NCBI GenBank assembly: GCA_028819575.1
Contig: JAPPLB010000096.1
Location: forward strand, 1-64,000
Direction of reading: 5' to 3'
Source: Bryobacterales bacterium
GTDB lineage: Bacteria > Acidobacteriota > Terriglobia > Bryobacterales > UBA6623
Length of the DNA: 64,000 bases
Shown: positions 9,144-17,096 of the stretch, piece after piece
Position numbering within the stretch: the stretch's first letter is position 1
Layout of the letters: the number at the start of each line of letters is the position of its first letter
Translations under genes and position numbers: made by a program
Notes under the pieces: generated by a model
Databases searched by the model: none
What the model was told of the DNA's origin: nothing
Seen by the model: only the letters and a program-made list of their open reading frames with translations

Positions 9144-9548
9144 GTGGGCTACCGTTTGGCGATTGAAGCCGTAGTCGTTGCACACTTCCTGTTCATCTTG
9201 TTCGTGATCTTCGGGGTGGTCGTTGCCTGGAAATACCCTCTGCTGAGATGGCTGCACTGGGCGTCCATGGCCTACGGCTTGCTGATCGAGATCTTCCATT
9301 GGGTCTGTCCGCTAACGTTGGTTGAAATCGAGTTGAGGCGACGAGGAGGGCTATCCTACTACGACGATAGTTTCATCAGTCACTACTTGCAGCAGATCAT
9401 CTACCTTGACGCGCCGCGCCGGTCTTTGATCATCGCTGCGGTCGTCGTCGTGAGCGTTAACATAGGCTTGTATTGGCTGTTCAGTCGCCGAGACTTGATC
9501 CCGAATCAAGCCAGGAAACATGAATACGAACCTCCACCGTCGGCCTAA
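9144..9548 (+). CDS. DUF2784 family membrane protein
   Basis: This 134-residue protein starts at a GTG and has four predicted membrane segments (about 7-28, 33-52, 75-90 by spacing, 95-114). The family signature WVCPLTLVEIELRR is at about residue 53. Such proteins are small inner-membrane proteins of unknown function. Its end overlaps the start of dctP by 29 bp, so it is probably co-translated with the transporter. It is divergent from the RraA-like operon. A link to transport is suggested only by position. Confidence 0.75.
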   Translation: MGYRLAIEAVVVAHFLFILFVIFGVVVAWKYPLLRWLHWASMAYGLLIEIFHWVCPLTLVEIELRRRGGLSYYDDSFISHYLQQIIYLDAPRRSLIIAAVVVVSVNIGLYWLFSRRDLIPNQARKHEYEPPPSA

Positions 9549-10536
9549 GTCCGCCGGCGTCCTGATCCTTCTCTGTTCCGTTGTCCTGGGCTCCTGCGGC
9601 GGCGGTGAGAACGACGGTGAGATCGAGCTGAAGCTCGGCCATGTTTCTCATCCCGGCGCCCTGGTCGCCGAGTCCGCTGACGAGTTCGCGCGGCGCGCCA
9701 ACGAAAAGCTCAAAGGACGCGCCACGGTAACGGTTTTCGGCGCGAGTCAACTCGGCTCGGACGAGGCCTTGTTGCAGAAGCTCCTGCTGGGCACGATCGA
9801 CTTTTCGCTCCCGTCCACGATCATGTCGACCGTAGTGGACCAGTTCGGCCTCTTCGAGATGCCCTATCTCGTTGAGGACCGCGAGCATATGAAGCGTGTT
9901 GAAGAGGCTGTTTTCTGGACTCGTCTGGCGCCGCTCAGCGAGGAGAAGGGATACCATGTCCTGGCCGTGTGGGAAAACGGTTTCCGGCATATCACCAACA
10001 ACGATCATGCGATTCGCACGCCCTCTGACCTCAGTGGGATCAAGCTCCGCACGCCCAAAGGCCGATGGCGGGTCAAGATGTTCCAGGCCTACGGCGCCAA
10101 CCCGACCCCGATGCCGCTCTCCGAAGTTTTCGTCGCCCTGCAAACCGGCGTGATGGATGCCCAGGAAAACCCGCTGTCGATGATCTACAGCACCAAATTC
10201 CAGGAAGTGCAGAAGTATCTCTCTCTTACGCAACACGTCTACACGCCCGCGTACCTTCTTGCCGGAGTAAAAAAGTGGGCGAAGATCCCGGAAGAGATAC
10301 GCGAGGTCCTCCAAACCACAGCCCGCGAGACACAAGAGTTCGTCCACCGCAGAGGGGGCGAAATCGACGAGGAGCTGCTGGACAAACTCAAGAACGCCGG
10401 TCTCGCAGTGAATGAAGTAGACCGGGGGGCATTCATGGAAGCCAGCACATCGATCTACCGCGAGTTCGGCAGTACCGTGGAAGGCGGCGAAGATCTGATC
10501 GATCAGGTCGTTGCACTGCGCCGGGGACAGGGCTGA
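9520..10536 (+). CDS. dctP: TRAP transporter substrate-binding lipoprotein DctP
   Basis: This 338-residue DctP-family solute-binding protein begins with a lipoprotein signal (hydrophobic run ending LGSC, then GGG). It starts at an ATG with AGGAAAC upstream. The core has the expected motifs: QLGSDEALLQKLLLG, LFEMPYLVEDREH, and LSGIKLRTPKGR, whose arginine normally clamps the substrate carboxylate. The GVMDAQENPLS segment also fits. It captures an organic or sugar acid for the DctQM membrane proteins. Those are encoded downstream but are separated from it by a 180-bp dispersed repeat, so coordinated expression may depend on reading through that element. Confidence 0.9.
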   Translation: MNTNLHRRPKSAGVLILLCSVVLGSCGGGENDGEIELKLGHVSHPGALVAESADEFARRANEKLKGRATVTVFGASQLGSDEALLQKLLLGTIDFSLPSTIMSTVVDQFGLFEMPYLVEDREHMKRVEEAVFWTRLAPLSEEKGYHVLAVWENGFRHITNNDHAIRTPSDLSGIKLRTPKGRWRVKMFQAYGANPTPMPLSEVFVALQTGVMDAQENPLSMIYSTKFQEVQKYLSLTQHVYTPAYLLAGVKKWAKIPEEIREVLQTTARETQEFVHRRGGEIDEELLDKLKNAGLAVNEVDRGAFMEASTSIYREFGSTVEGGEDLIDQVVALRRGQG

Positions 10537-10608
10537 TACTAGTTCGTTGCTTTCCGGCGGTCGGGCAGCCGCGTCAAGCCGGCTGTCGGACCTTCCGCCT
10601 GCATGGCC

Positions 10609-10788
10609 AGCCTGCATTTCTCGCCACGTGGCGAGGGGAAGTGCATGAGAGGGCCGTCAGGACGAGGCGCGCGCCGCTTGGCGCGCGCAGGTGTACTTGA
10701 CCGTACATCGAGCACGGCAAGCAAGCGCAACGAAGTCATGGCGGTCGTATCGTGTGCTTCGACCGTCGGGTGGTGAGAAATGCGGGCT
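10609..10788 (+). repeat. Dispersed palindromic repeat, copy B, inside the TRAP operon
   Basis: This full copy is 180 bp. The left arm AGCCTGCATTTCTCGCCAC pairs with the right arm GTGGTGAGAAATGCGGGCT, with G-U type wobbles. Inside are a perfect stem GCGCGCGCC/GGCGCGCGC around a GCTT loop (10667-10688) and a stem TGTAC/GTACA (10692-10707). The ATG of dctQ (10780) lies inside the right arm. It sits between dctP and dctQ in transcription direction. Confidence 0.92.
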
Positions 10789-11274
10789 AGCCTTCGAGCG
10801 AAGTTCGAGCGCCTTCTCGAATCCATCGTTCTGATCCTGCTCGGATCATTGGCCGCATTGGTGGTCGTGGCCGTGCTCTTCCGCAAGGCCGGGGCCTCGA
10901 TCGTTTGGTACGACGAGGTGGCCTCGGTCTTGTTGGCCTGGCTCACCTACTACTGCGCATCTCTTGCAGCCCTGAAGCGCGCTCACATCGGCTTCCCGAA
11001 GCTGGTGCTGGCCGCGCCCTTGAGACTGCGCCGGTTGCTCTACGCTGCGCGCGAGATCATCGTCATCGGGTTCTTCGCGATCGTGGCTTGGGCCGGCTGG
11101 CAAGTGCTCATGGTCCTCGAAGGGACATACCTGGTGAGCCTGCCGTGGGTTCCCACGCAGTTGACTCAATCGGTGATCCCGATCGGAGCGGTTCTGTTCA
11201 TTGTCGCGGAACTGCTGAGCTTTACCGATGTGTTGCGGGCTGAGGCCGCCGCAGCGGAGGAGCATCGCCCGTGA
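10780..11274 (+). CDS. dctQ: TRAP transporter small membrane subunit DctQ
   Basis: This 164-residue protein has four predicted membrane helices (about 14-34, 43-62, 84-106, 125-147). It shows the DctQ signature: tryptophan and acidic residues in the second helix (VWYDEVASVLLAWLTYY), then the KRAHIGFP turn. It starts at the ATG inside the right arm of repeat copy B. No standard Shine-Dalgarno is spaced correctly, and no alternative upstream start is open in this frame. It overlaps dctM by four bases (GTGA), so the two are translationally coupled. It forms the membrane complex with DctM. Confidence 0.88.
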   Translation: MRASLRAKFERLLESIVLILLGSLAALVVVAVLFRKAGASIVWYDEVASVLLAWLTYYCASLAALKRAHIGFPKLVLAAPLRLRRLLYAAREIIVIGFFAIVAWAGWQVLMVLEGTYLVSLPWVPTQLTQSVIPIGAVLFIVAELLSFTDVLRAEAAAAEEHRP

Positions 11275-12554
11275 CCGTCTTGCTGATGATCCTCGGGCTG
11301 CTTGCGCTGGTCTTCATCGACGTGCCGATTGCCATTGCCATGGGCGTGGTTGCGATCGTCGCGATGATTGCCGGCTCGGGGCTGGACGCGTTGCCCAACG
11401 TCGCCCTCGTGCTGTTCACGGGCGCGACCAAGTTCCCGTTGATTGCGATACCGCTGTTCATCCTGGCGGGCTCCATCATGAACGCCGGCGGGATATCGCA
11501 GCGGCTCATTGCGCTCGCTTCGGCGCTGATCGGGTTCGTTCGCGGCGGGCTGGCCATGGTGACGACCGGCGCATCGCTCTTCTTCGCGGAAATCTCGGGG
11601 TCGGCGGTGGCGGATGTCGCTGCGCTGGGTTCGATCCTGATCCCCGCGATGAAGAAGAAAGGCTACCCGACCCCGTTTGCCGCCGCTGTGACCTCTTCCG
11701 CAGCGACCCTTGCCGTCGTCATTCCACCGTCGATTCCCATGATCTTGTATGCGGTGATGGCAGGCAGCTCGGTCGTCGAGCTGTTCGTCGCGGGCATCGT
11801 CCCGGGGGTTCTGGGAGGACTCCTGATGATGGCCGTCACCTACGCCCTGGCCGTGCGGCACGATTACCCCGTGGAAGAGATCTTTCAGTTCAGCCGAGTG
11901 AAGCGGACGTTTCGTGAAGCGGCTTGGGCGCTGCTGCTTCCGGTGATCATCCTGGGCGGCATCTTCGGCGGTTGGGTGACGGCCACCGAAGGGGCCGGTC
12001 TCGCCGTGCTCGCCGCGCTCGTCATCGGCGGCGTGGTCTACCGGGAGCTGACCTGGAAGACGATGCGCGGCGCGATGATCGAGGCGGGACAGCAGACGGC
12101 CATCGTGATGCTTCTTGTGGCCACCTCGGCGCTGCTCGGCGAGCATCTGACCGCGATGCAAATCCCGCAGCAGATCGCCCGGGGCATCATCGACCTGACG
12201 GATGACCCGATCGTCGTCCTCGCTTTGCTGAACATCTTTTTCCTCGTGATCGGGATGTTCCTGCACTCGGCGGCGGCGATCATTCTGGTCGTGCCGATCG
12301 TGATGCCCCTGGTGAACGCTGCCGGAATCGACCCGGTCCACTTCGGGCTTGTGGTGACGCTCAACTTGGGGATCGGTCAGCAGACGCCGCCGGTCGCCAG
12401 CGTGCTCGTCACAGCCTGCTCGATCGCCAAGGCCGATATCTGGGAAGTCAGCAAGGTCAACCTGTATTTCATCGCCGTTCTCGCGGCGATGCTCCTGCTC
12501 GTCACCTACGTACCGGCCGTTCCGATGGTGCTCGTCGATCTGTTCTATCGCTGA
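11271..12554 (+). CDS. dctM: TRAP transporter large permease DctM
   Basis: This 427-residue, roughly 12-helix permease is the DctM/SiaM large subunit that moves the acid substrate with sodium or protons. Supporting motifs are the tandem inverted-topology signatures: FAEISGSAVADVAALGSILIPAMKK in the first half and the PPVASVLVTACSIAKAD region near the C-terminus. The GTG start overlaps the dctQ stop. Length matches the family (about 425). It is the last gene of the transport unit and converges with the DinB gene six bases away. Confidence 0.92.
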   Translation: MTVLLMILGLLALVFIDVPIAIAMGVVAIVAMIAGSGLDALPNVALVLFTGATKFPLIAIPLFILAGSIMNAGGISQRLIALASALIGFVRGGLAMVTTGASLFFAEISGSAVADVAALGSILIPAMKKKGYPTPFAAAVTSSAATLAVVIPPSIPMILYAVMAGSSVVELFVAGIVPGVLGGLLMMAVTYALAVRHDYPVEEIFQFSRVKRTFREAAWALLLPVIILGGIFGGWVTATEGAGLAVLAALVIGGVVYRELTWKTMRGAMIEAGQQTAIVMLLVATSALLGEHLTAMQIPQQIARGIIDLTDDPIVVLALLNIFFLVIGMFLHSAAAIILVVPIVMPLVNAAGIDPVHFGLVVTLNLGIGQQTPPVASVLVTACSIAKADIWEVSKVNLYFIAVLAAMLLLVTYVPAVPMVLVDLFYR

Positions 12555-12560
12555 TTCGGC

Positions 12561-13070
12561 TCAGAACGACTGTTCATCGGCGGATGGCCCGTACAAAGCG
12601 GGCACGGGAACGTCACACAGTCTGAGATAGACTCCCAACTGCGCCCGGTGGTGAATCATGTGATTCATCACGAAGCTGCGCAGCACGGCGATTTTCGGCA
12701 TGGAAAAAAGTGTCTGCCCTCCGGCCTTCAGCGACCAGGACGCCATCAGCATCTCGTCGCTCGCCCCTGCGATGGCCTCCCGCGCCGCCCGCAGGTTCCT
12801 GTCGAATGTCTCCAGAGCTTCGGCACGGCTGCCGAGGGCTTGCATTGCCGGCGGCTTCGTTCCCGGCGGCCCCATGTCGAACGAGTCTTCCTCGATGGTC
12901 GTCGCGGCCCAGCTCAGCAGGTTCGCCAAGTGGGTCGTCAGACCGCCCACCGTCATCGACTTGTCGTGTGGTTTCCAGTCCCAGCGGCCCTCCGGGGCTC
13001 GCTCGAGCGTCTTGCGTGTATTCGCGGTCTCGTGATCAAACTCGGGTAACAGCGATTCGCTCAGCGCCAT
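12561..13070 (-). CDS. DinB family protein
   Basis: This 169-residue protein starts at 13070 because AGGAGGA lies at ideal distance; a longer frame begins at 13097. It is a four-helix DinB/YfiT-like putative metal enzyme. Likely ligand histidines are H near residue 47 (GGLTTHLANL) and the pair in MNHMIHHRAQLGVY near the C-terminus. Members include thiol-dependent transferases, but most have no known substrate. It follows the Sco1 gene by 50 bp on the same strand. A second, distant DinB protein is at 19268. Confidence 0.82.
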   Translation of the reverse strand: MALSESLLPEFDHETANTRKTLERAPEGRWDWKPHDKSMTVGGLTTHLANLLSWAATTIEEDSFDMGPPGTKPPAMQALGSRAEALETFDRNLRAAREAIAGASDEMLMASWSLKAGGQTLFSMPKIAVLRSFVMNHMIHHRAQLGVYLRLCDVPVPALYGPSADEQSF

Positions 13071-13120
13071 AGTTCCTCCTCTCGGCTTCGCCGACAAAGC
13101 TCATCCTGTTTGAAACGTCG

Positions 13121-13720
13121 TTAACCCATCTCCCCTGCAAGTCGGCGAATCGCCGCCAGGATCTTCTCCTCCCGGTAGCTCTCGCCGCCCTGGTAGTAAC
13201 CCCGGATCCGACCCTGTCGATCCACCAGCACGAATCGCAGACTGTGCGTGATAATGCCCGGGTCCGGACTGCCGGGTTGGCCGCCGTCGTCGACGGCGAG
13301 CTTGAAGCCATCCTTGATGAGATGGTACAGATCGGTCTTGTCACCGGTCAGAAAGAGCCAGCGTTGCGGGTCGGCCTGCCACCGCTTGGCATAGTGGGTG
13401 AGTACATCCGGCGTATCGTTTTCAGGGTCCACGCTGAAGGAAACGAGCCGCACGTCGGGCCGATCCTGAAGCGACTCTTGCAATCGCGACATCCGCTGCG
13501 ACAGAAGCGGACAGGGCCCCGGACATTGCGTGAAGACAAAATTCGCCAGCCATACGCGGCCGGCGAGTTCGGAAAGCTCCACTGTCCTTCCACTGCGCTC
13601 GGTGAGAGCGAAGTCCGGAACCGTGCTCAGGATCGGCAATTCATCGTACTGCCCGGCTTGCTCGGTTCCACCCCCGCAACCCAGCGTCACGAGAAGCAAA
13701 CCGATCAGGTAACAGCGCAT
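13121..13720 (-). CDS. SCO1/SenC family lipoprotein
   Basis: This 199-residue protein starts at 13720, directly before a lipoprotein signal (LLVTLGCGGG). It has a thioredoxin-like fold with the copper-binding CxxxC in FTQCPGPCPLL and the conserved histidine in ITHSLRFVLVD. It also has the typical SFSVDPENDTPDVL segment. Sco proteins deliver copper to cytochrome oxidase CuA or act as thiol reductases. No oxidase subunit is encoded in the window, so this is an orphan copy. It is upstream of a DinB gene on the same strand. Confidence 0.9.
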   Translation of the reverse strand: MRCYLIGLLLVTLGCGGGTEQAGQYDELPILSTVPDFALTERSGRTVELSELAGRVWLANFVFTQCPGPCPLLSQRMSRLQESLQDRPDVRLVSFSVDPENDTPDVLTHYAKRWQADPQRWLFLTGDKTDLYHLIKDGFKLAVDDGGQPGSPDPGIITHSLRFVLVDRQGRIRGYYQGGESYREEKILAAIRRLAGEMG

Positions 13721-13878
13721 TTTCCTATGGTACGCCCGCCGGCATCTCAGGATGGTTGCGCAGGACTCCCTCCTTGCCGGGATCCGCCTCATCGGTTCCC
13801 AGTTCCTCTTGGGCGCCCATCGCTTTCTCGGCTGCCTGAATCGTGATGACTCGCGGATCCGGTTGGACTGCTAGCCTG

Positions 13879-13899
13879 GAGAAGGCCGCAAACGGCCTC
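13879..13899 (+). other. Small hairpin upstream of DUF3604 gene
   Basis: GAGAAGGCCG and CGGCCTCTC form a short stem with one bulged base and a CAAA-type loop, ending about 27 bp before the gene start. It could be a leader hairpin or chance; nothing else supports regulation. Confidence 0.3.
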
Positions 13900-13925
13900 T
13901 CGCCTTGAGATTGCTGGAGCTTGGT

Positions 13926-15521
13926 ATGTCGGCACGAATCGGAGTGATTGCGATCTTTCTGCTCATGGGCTGTGCACCGTCCGGTCCGGATCGGGAAGCT
14001 TCAACTGAGCATGACGACAACCGCCTGAATCCGTATTTCGGGGATCTTCATAATCACAACTCAATCGGGCAGATTCGAGGGTCGTTGGAGCGGACTTTCG
14101 AGATTGCCCCCAGCCATCTGGATTTCTTCGCGTTCACACCGCAAAGCCAGTGGCCGGATATGCGGGAGATTCCCCAGGGCCGCAATGCCCAGTTCGAACG
14201 CGGATTCCAGGCGGTTCGGGACAACTGGGCCAAGATTCAGCGACTCACCGCAGAGGTGAACGAGCCCGGTGAGTTCGCGGCGTTTCTCGGGTACGAGGTC
14301 CACTATAACGATGGGGATTTCAACATCGTTTATCCGGATGGGGACGCGGAGCTCGTGCACCTCGAGACGATCGAGGAGTGGCAGGCGCATGCACGCGAGA
14401 CGGGCGCGATTCTGATTCCGCATCACCCCGGTTACCTGCCGTTTTGGCGGGGGTGGGACTGGAGCCGGCTGGATCCGGAGGTGTCGCCGGTCGTCGAGAT
14501 GATGTCCGAGCATGGCAACGCCGAGTCGGACCGGTCACCGATTCGCTACATACGCCACAGCATGGGCGGGCGCTATACGAAGAGCACCGTGCAGTGGCTT
14601 TGGAAGACCGGCGTGAGGGCAGGGGTGATCGCGAGCCCGGACGATCATCTCGGGTATCCGGGAGCCTACGGGCAGGGGTTGGCGGTGGTGTGGGCGGACG
14701 AACTGACGCGCGAGTCGATCATGGAGGCGATCAAGGCGCGTCGTACGTACGCGGTGAATGCGGACCGGATCGAGCTGGACTTCAAGTTGAACGGCCGCTG
14801 GATGGGCGAGTCCGTCCCGGCGCAGAGCCGGCGGAACATTGCGGTGAAGGTCAAGGGCGAGGACGTGATCGACCGGGTCGAGGTGCTGCGAAACAATCGG
14901 GTGATCCACCGTGTGCACCCCGTGGATATCGAGACAACCGAGGCGAGTTGGAACGAGCCGGTGCTGGTGCGGGTGGAGTACGGCTGGGGGCCTTGGGCGG
15001 ATTTCAACATGCCGCGCACCGCGGACTGGCGCTTTCGGATCGAGTTGAAGGGCGGAGAACTCCTGTCGGTTTCGCCTCATTTCCAGTCGCGGCCGTTTGA
15101 TGAGGACCGGCGGGACAAGGTGCTTGCGGTGACGGAGCAGTCGTTAGAGTTGGTTTCCTACACATCGCGAGAGAAGGCGTATGAGGACAAGCCGACAAAG
15201 GACGTCGTGCTGGAGATCGCCGGTTCGCCGGACACCGAGGTCGTGTTGGAACTGACCGCGCCGGCGCGGATGACGTTCACCAAGACGCTGGGCGAACTGG
15301 CGGAATCGAACGATGTGCTGTTCATGGGCGAGTTTTCGTCGGAGTCGATGTTGTTCCACCGGGTGGTGTTTGCGGACAACTACCGGGCCGAATTCAAGTA
15401 CTCGGACGGGGAATCGACGAGCGCCGGTTGGTATCAGGTTCGCGTGGCGCAGACCAACGGCAGCTACGCCTGGTCGAGTCCGATTTGGGTGGAGGAACGG
15501 AGCTACAGTCCGGCCTATTGA
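13926..15521 (+). CDS. DUF3604 lipoprotein with PHP-like metal site
   Basis: This 531-residue protein starts at the ATG at 13926 (GGAG upstream); a TTG frame begins seven codons earlier. It has a lipoprotein signal (FLLMGC). The first 330 residues carry PHP-type metal motifs: GDLHNHN, FFAFTPQS, IPHHPGY, MSEHGNAE and SPDDHLGYPG. This is the pattern of DUF3604, predicted exported metallo-phosphoesterase-like enzymes of unknown substrate. The C-terminal 200 residues are beta-rich. It is 15 bp upstream of the ThuA fusion gene, so the two are likely co-transcribed. Confidence 0.85.
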   Translation: MSARIGVIAIFLLMGCAPSGPDREASTEHDDNRLNPYFGDLHNHNSIGQIRGSLERTFEIAPSHLDFFAFTPQSQWPDMREIPQGRNAQFERGFQAVRDNWAKIQRLTAEVNEPGEFAAFLGYEVHYNDGDFNIVYPDGDAELVHLETIEEWQAHARETGAILIPHHPGYLPFWRGWDWSRLDPEVSPVVEMMSEHGNAESDRSPIRYIRHSMGGRYTKSTVQWLWKTGVRAGVIASPDDHLGYPGAYGQGLAVVWADELTRESIMEAIKARRTYAVNADRIELDFKLNGRWMGESVPAQSRRNIAVKVKGEDVIDRVEVLRNNRVIHRVHPVDIETTEASWNEPVLVRVEYGWGPWADFNMPRTADWRFRIELKGGELLSVSPHFQSRPFDEDRRDKVLAVTEQSLELVSYTSREKAYEDKPTKDVVLEIAGSPDTEVVLELTAPARMTFTKTLGELAESNDVLFMGEFSSESMLFHRVVFADNYRAEFKYSDGESTSAGWYQVRVAQTNGSYAWSSPIWVEERSYSPAY

Positions 15522-15536
15522 TCGTTCTTGTGTACC

Positions 15537-17096
15537 ATGTCTGTACCCGTGTCGAAGCGCCTGCTGTTCACTTCACTTGTCGTGGCCGTAACGCTGTCGG
15601 CGTCCTCGCTGCTGCCCCATCACGAGGAGGTCGCGCCCGGCGTACACGCCGTCGGCTTCGCGCACGCGCACGGGTCGGCAAACTCGGGCTGGATCGAGTT
15701 GCGCGATTCGATCGTGCTGGTGGATCTTCCTCGCGGCATTTCCTTCGAGGAATATCTGGCCGTAGCAAGCAAGGCCGGCGGCAAAACCGCCAACAGGCTC
15801 GTGCTCACGAGTTATCGAGAGGGCGACGAAGAGATCATCGAGTCGGCGCTTGTCTCGGGCATCGAGGAAGTCGTCGTTTCACGCGGCATTGCGGAAGACC
15901 TCGTGGCGAGTTCGGCTTCCGTATCGCCCGCGAAGTTGGGGGTTTACAGCGAGAAGGCCCGGATCGTGGACGGGTCCGTTCCCGTGGACTACATCCCGCT
16001 GGACCGAACGGCCGCGAAAGGGGCGGCGGCTGTGCATTTGCCAAATAGAAAAGTGCTGTTCGCGGGGCCGGTTGCCGTCAACGGACCGCACGCGCTGCTG
16101 GAGGGCAGCAACTCGACCCGCTGGGTGGATGCCATTCGCCGCCTCGAAGGACTGCTACCGGCAAGCGTCGTGCCTGCTTTCGGATCATGGGGGGACGCGC
16201 ATGTGCTGGCGCGGATGCGCTGGTATTTGGTCGAATTGCGCCGCCAGGTGGCTTACGGGCTTGCGATGGGCTGGCGCCCGGAGAGGATCTTCCCCACGGT
16301 CCGGTTTCCGGCTGAGTATTCGGTTTGGATTCCCTACGACACAACCCGCGAAGAAGATGTAAAGCATGTCTATAGGGAGCTGACCGTTCCCTCCGCTCCG
16401 TTCAACGGGCAGCCGCTCAGTCAGGATGATGCCAGACCGCACGCATTGGTGCTCATCTCGGATCGGTATCACGAGCCGGAACACATTGAAATCGCGTTGC
16501 GCAAAGTGTTCGAGGCGACCTCCGTGACTCCGCATTTCACATTCGACACGCAGGCGCTCTCTTCCGGCAACCTCGGGCAGGTACAGTTGCTTGTCATTCT
16601 CAAGGACGGCATGCTCTGGCCCGACGGAATCGAGCGCGGCAAGAAATACAGGATTTGGATGACTCCCGAGCAGGAAAAGTCGGTTGTCGACTTTGTCGAA
16701 CAGGGCGGCGGCTTCTTGAACCTGCACAACTCGATGGGGCTCTATCCGGAAAACGGACCGTACCTCGACCTTGTCGGCGGACGTTATATCGGCCATGGCC
16801 CCCTTGAACGTTTCCGGGTGATGGTGACGCATCGGGAGCACCCGATCGTGCGGGGAGTCGAGGACTTCTCCGTTGCCGACGAGCAGCATACGCCCCCTTA
16901 CGATGAGGACAAGGTCCGCGTTTTTCTGCGGAGCCGTTCCGATGACGGCTCTCGGGAAGCGGCGGCCGGCTGGGCTTACGAACCGGGGCAGGGAAGGCTC
17001 GTGCACTTGGCGCCGGGACATACGAAGGAGGCGATGGAGCACCCCATGTTCCAACGGCTCATGAGGAACGCAGTCACCTGGCTGCTCGAACGCTAG
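15537..17096 (+). CDS. Degenerate metallo-beta-lactamase domain fused to ThuA domain
   Basis: This 519-residue protein starts at the ATG at 15537 and has a hydrophobic signal (LLFTSLVVAVTLSASSLLP). Residues about 25-240 follow a metallo-beta-lactamase outline (EEVAPGVHAVGFAHAHGSANSGWIEL split over two strands, then a helix). The canonical HxHxDH motif is replaced by TSYREGDEE, so metal hydrolysis is probably lost. Residues about 290-515 are a ThuA-like domain (QGGGFLNLHNS, GGRYIGHGP, HPIVRGVEDF, EPGQGRLVHLAPGH). ThuA proteins act in disaccharide metabolism. The stop shares the CTAG palindrome with the opposing kinase stop. Confidence 0.75.
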   Translation: MSVPVSKRLLFTSLVVAVTLSASSLLPHHEEVAPGVHAVGFAHAHGSANSGWIELRDSIVLVDLPRGISFEEYLAVASKAGGKTANRLVLTSYREGDEEIIESALVSGIEEVVVSRGIAEDLVASSASVSPAKLGVYSEKARIVDGSVPVDYIPLDRTAAKGAAAVHLPNRKVLFAGPVAVNGPHALLEGSNSTRWVDAIRRLEGLLPASVVPAFGSWGDAHVLARMRWYLVELRRQVAYGLAMGWRPERIFPTVRFPAEYSVWIPYDTTREEDVKHVYRELTVPSAPFNGQPLSQDDARPHALVLISDRYHEPEHIEIALRKVFEATSVTPHFTFDTQALSSGNLGQVQLLVILKDGMLWPDGIERGKKYRIWMTPEQEKSVVDFVEQGGGFLNLHNSMGLYPENGPYLDLVGGRYIGHGPLERFRVMVTHREHPIVRGVEDFSVADEQHTPPYDEDKVRVFLRSRSDDGSREAAAGWAYEPGQGRLVHLAPGHTKEAMEHPMFQRLMRNAVTWLLER

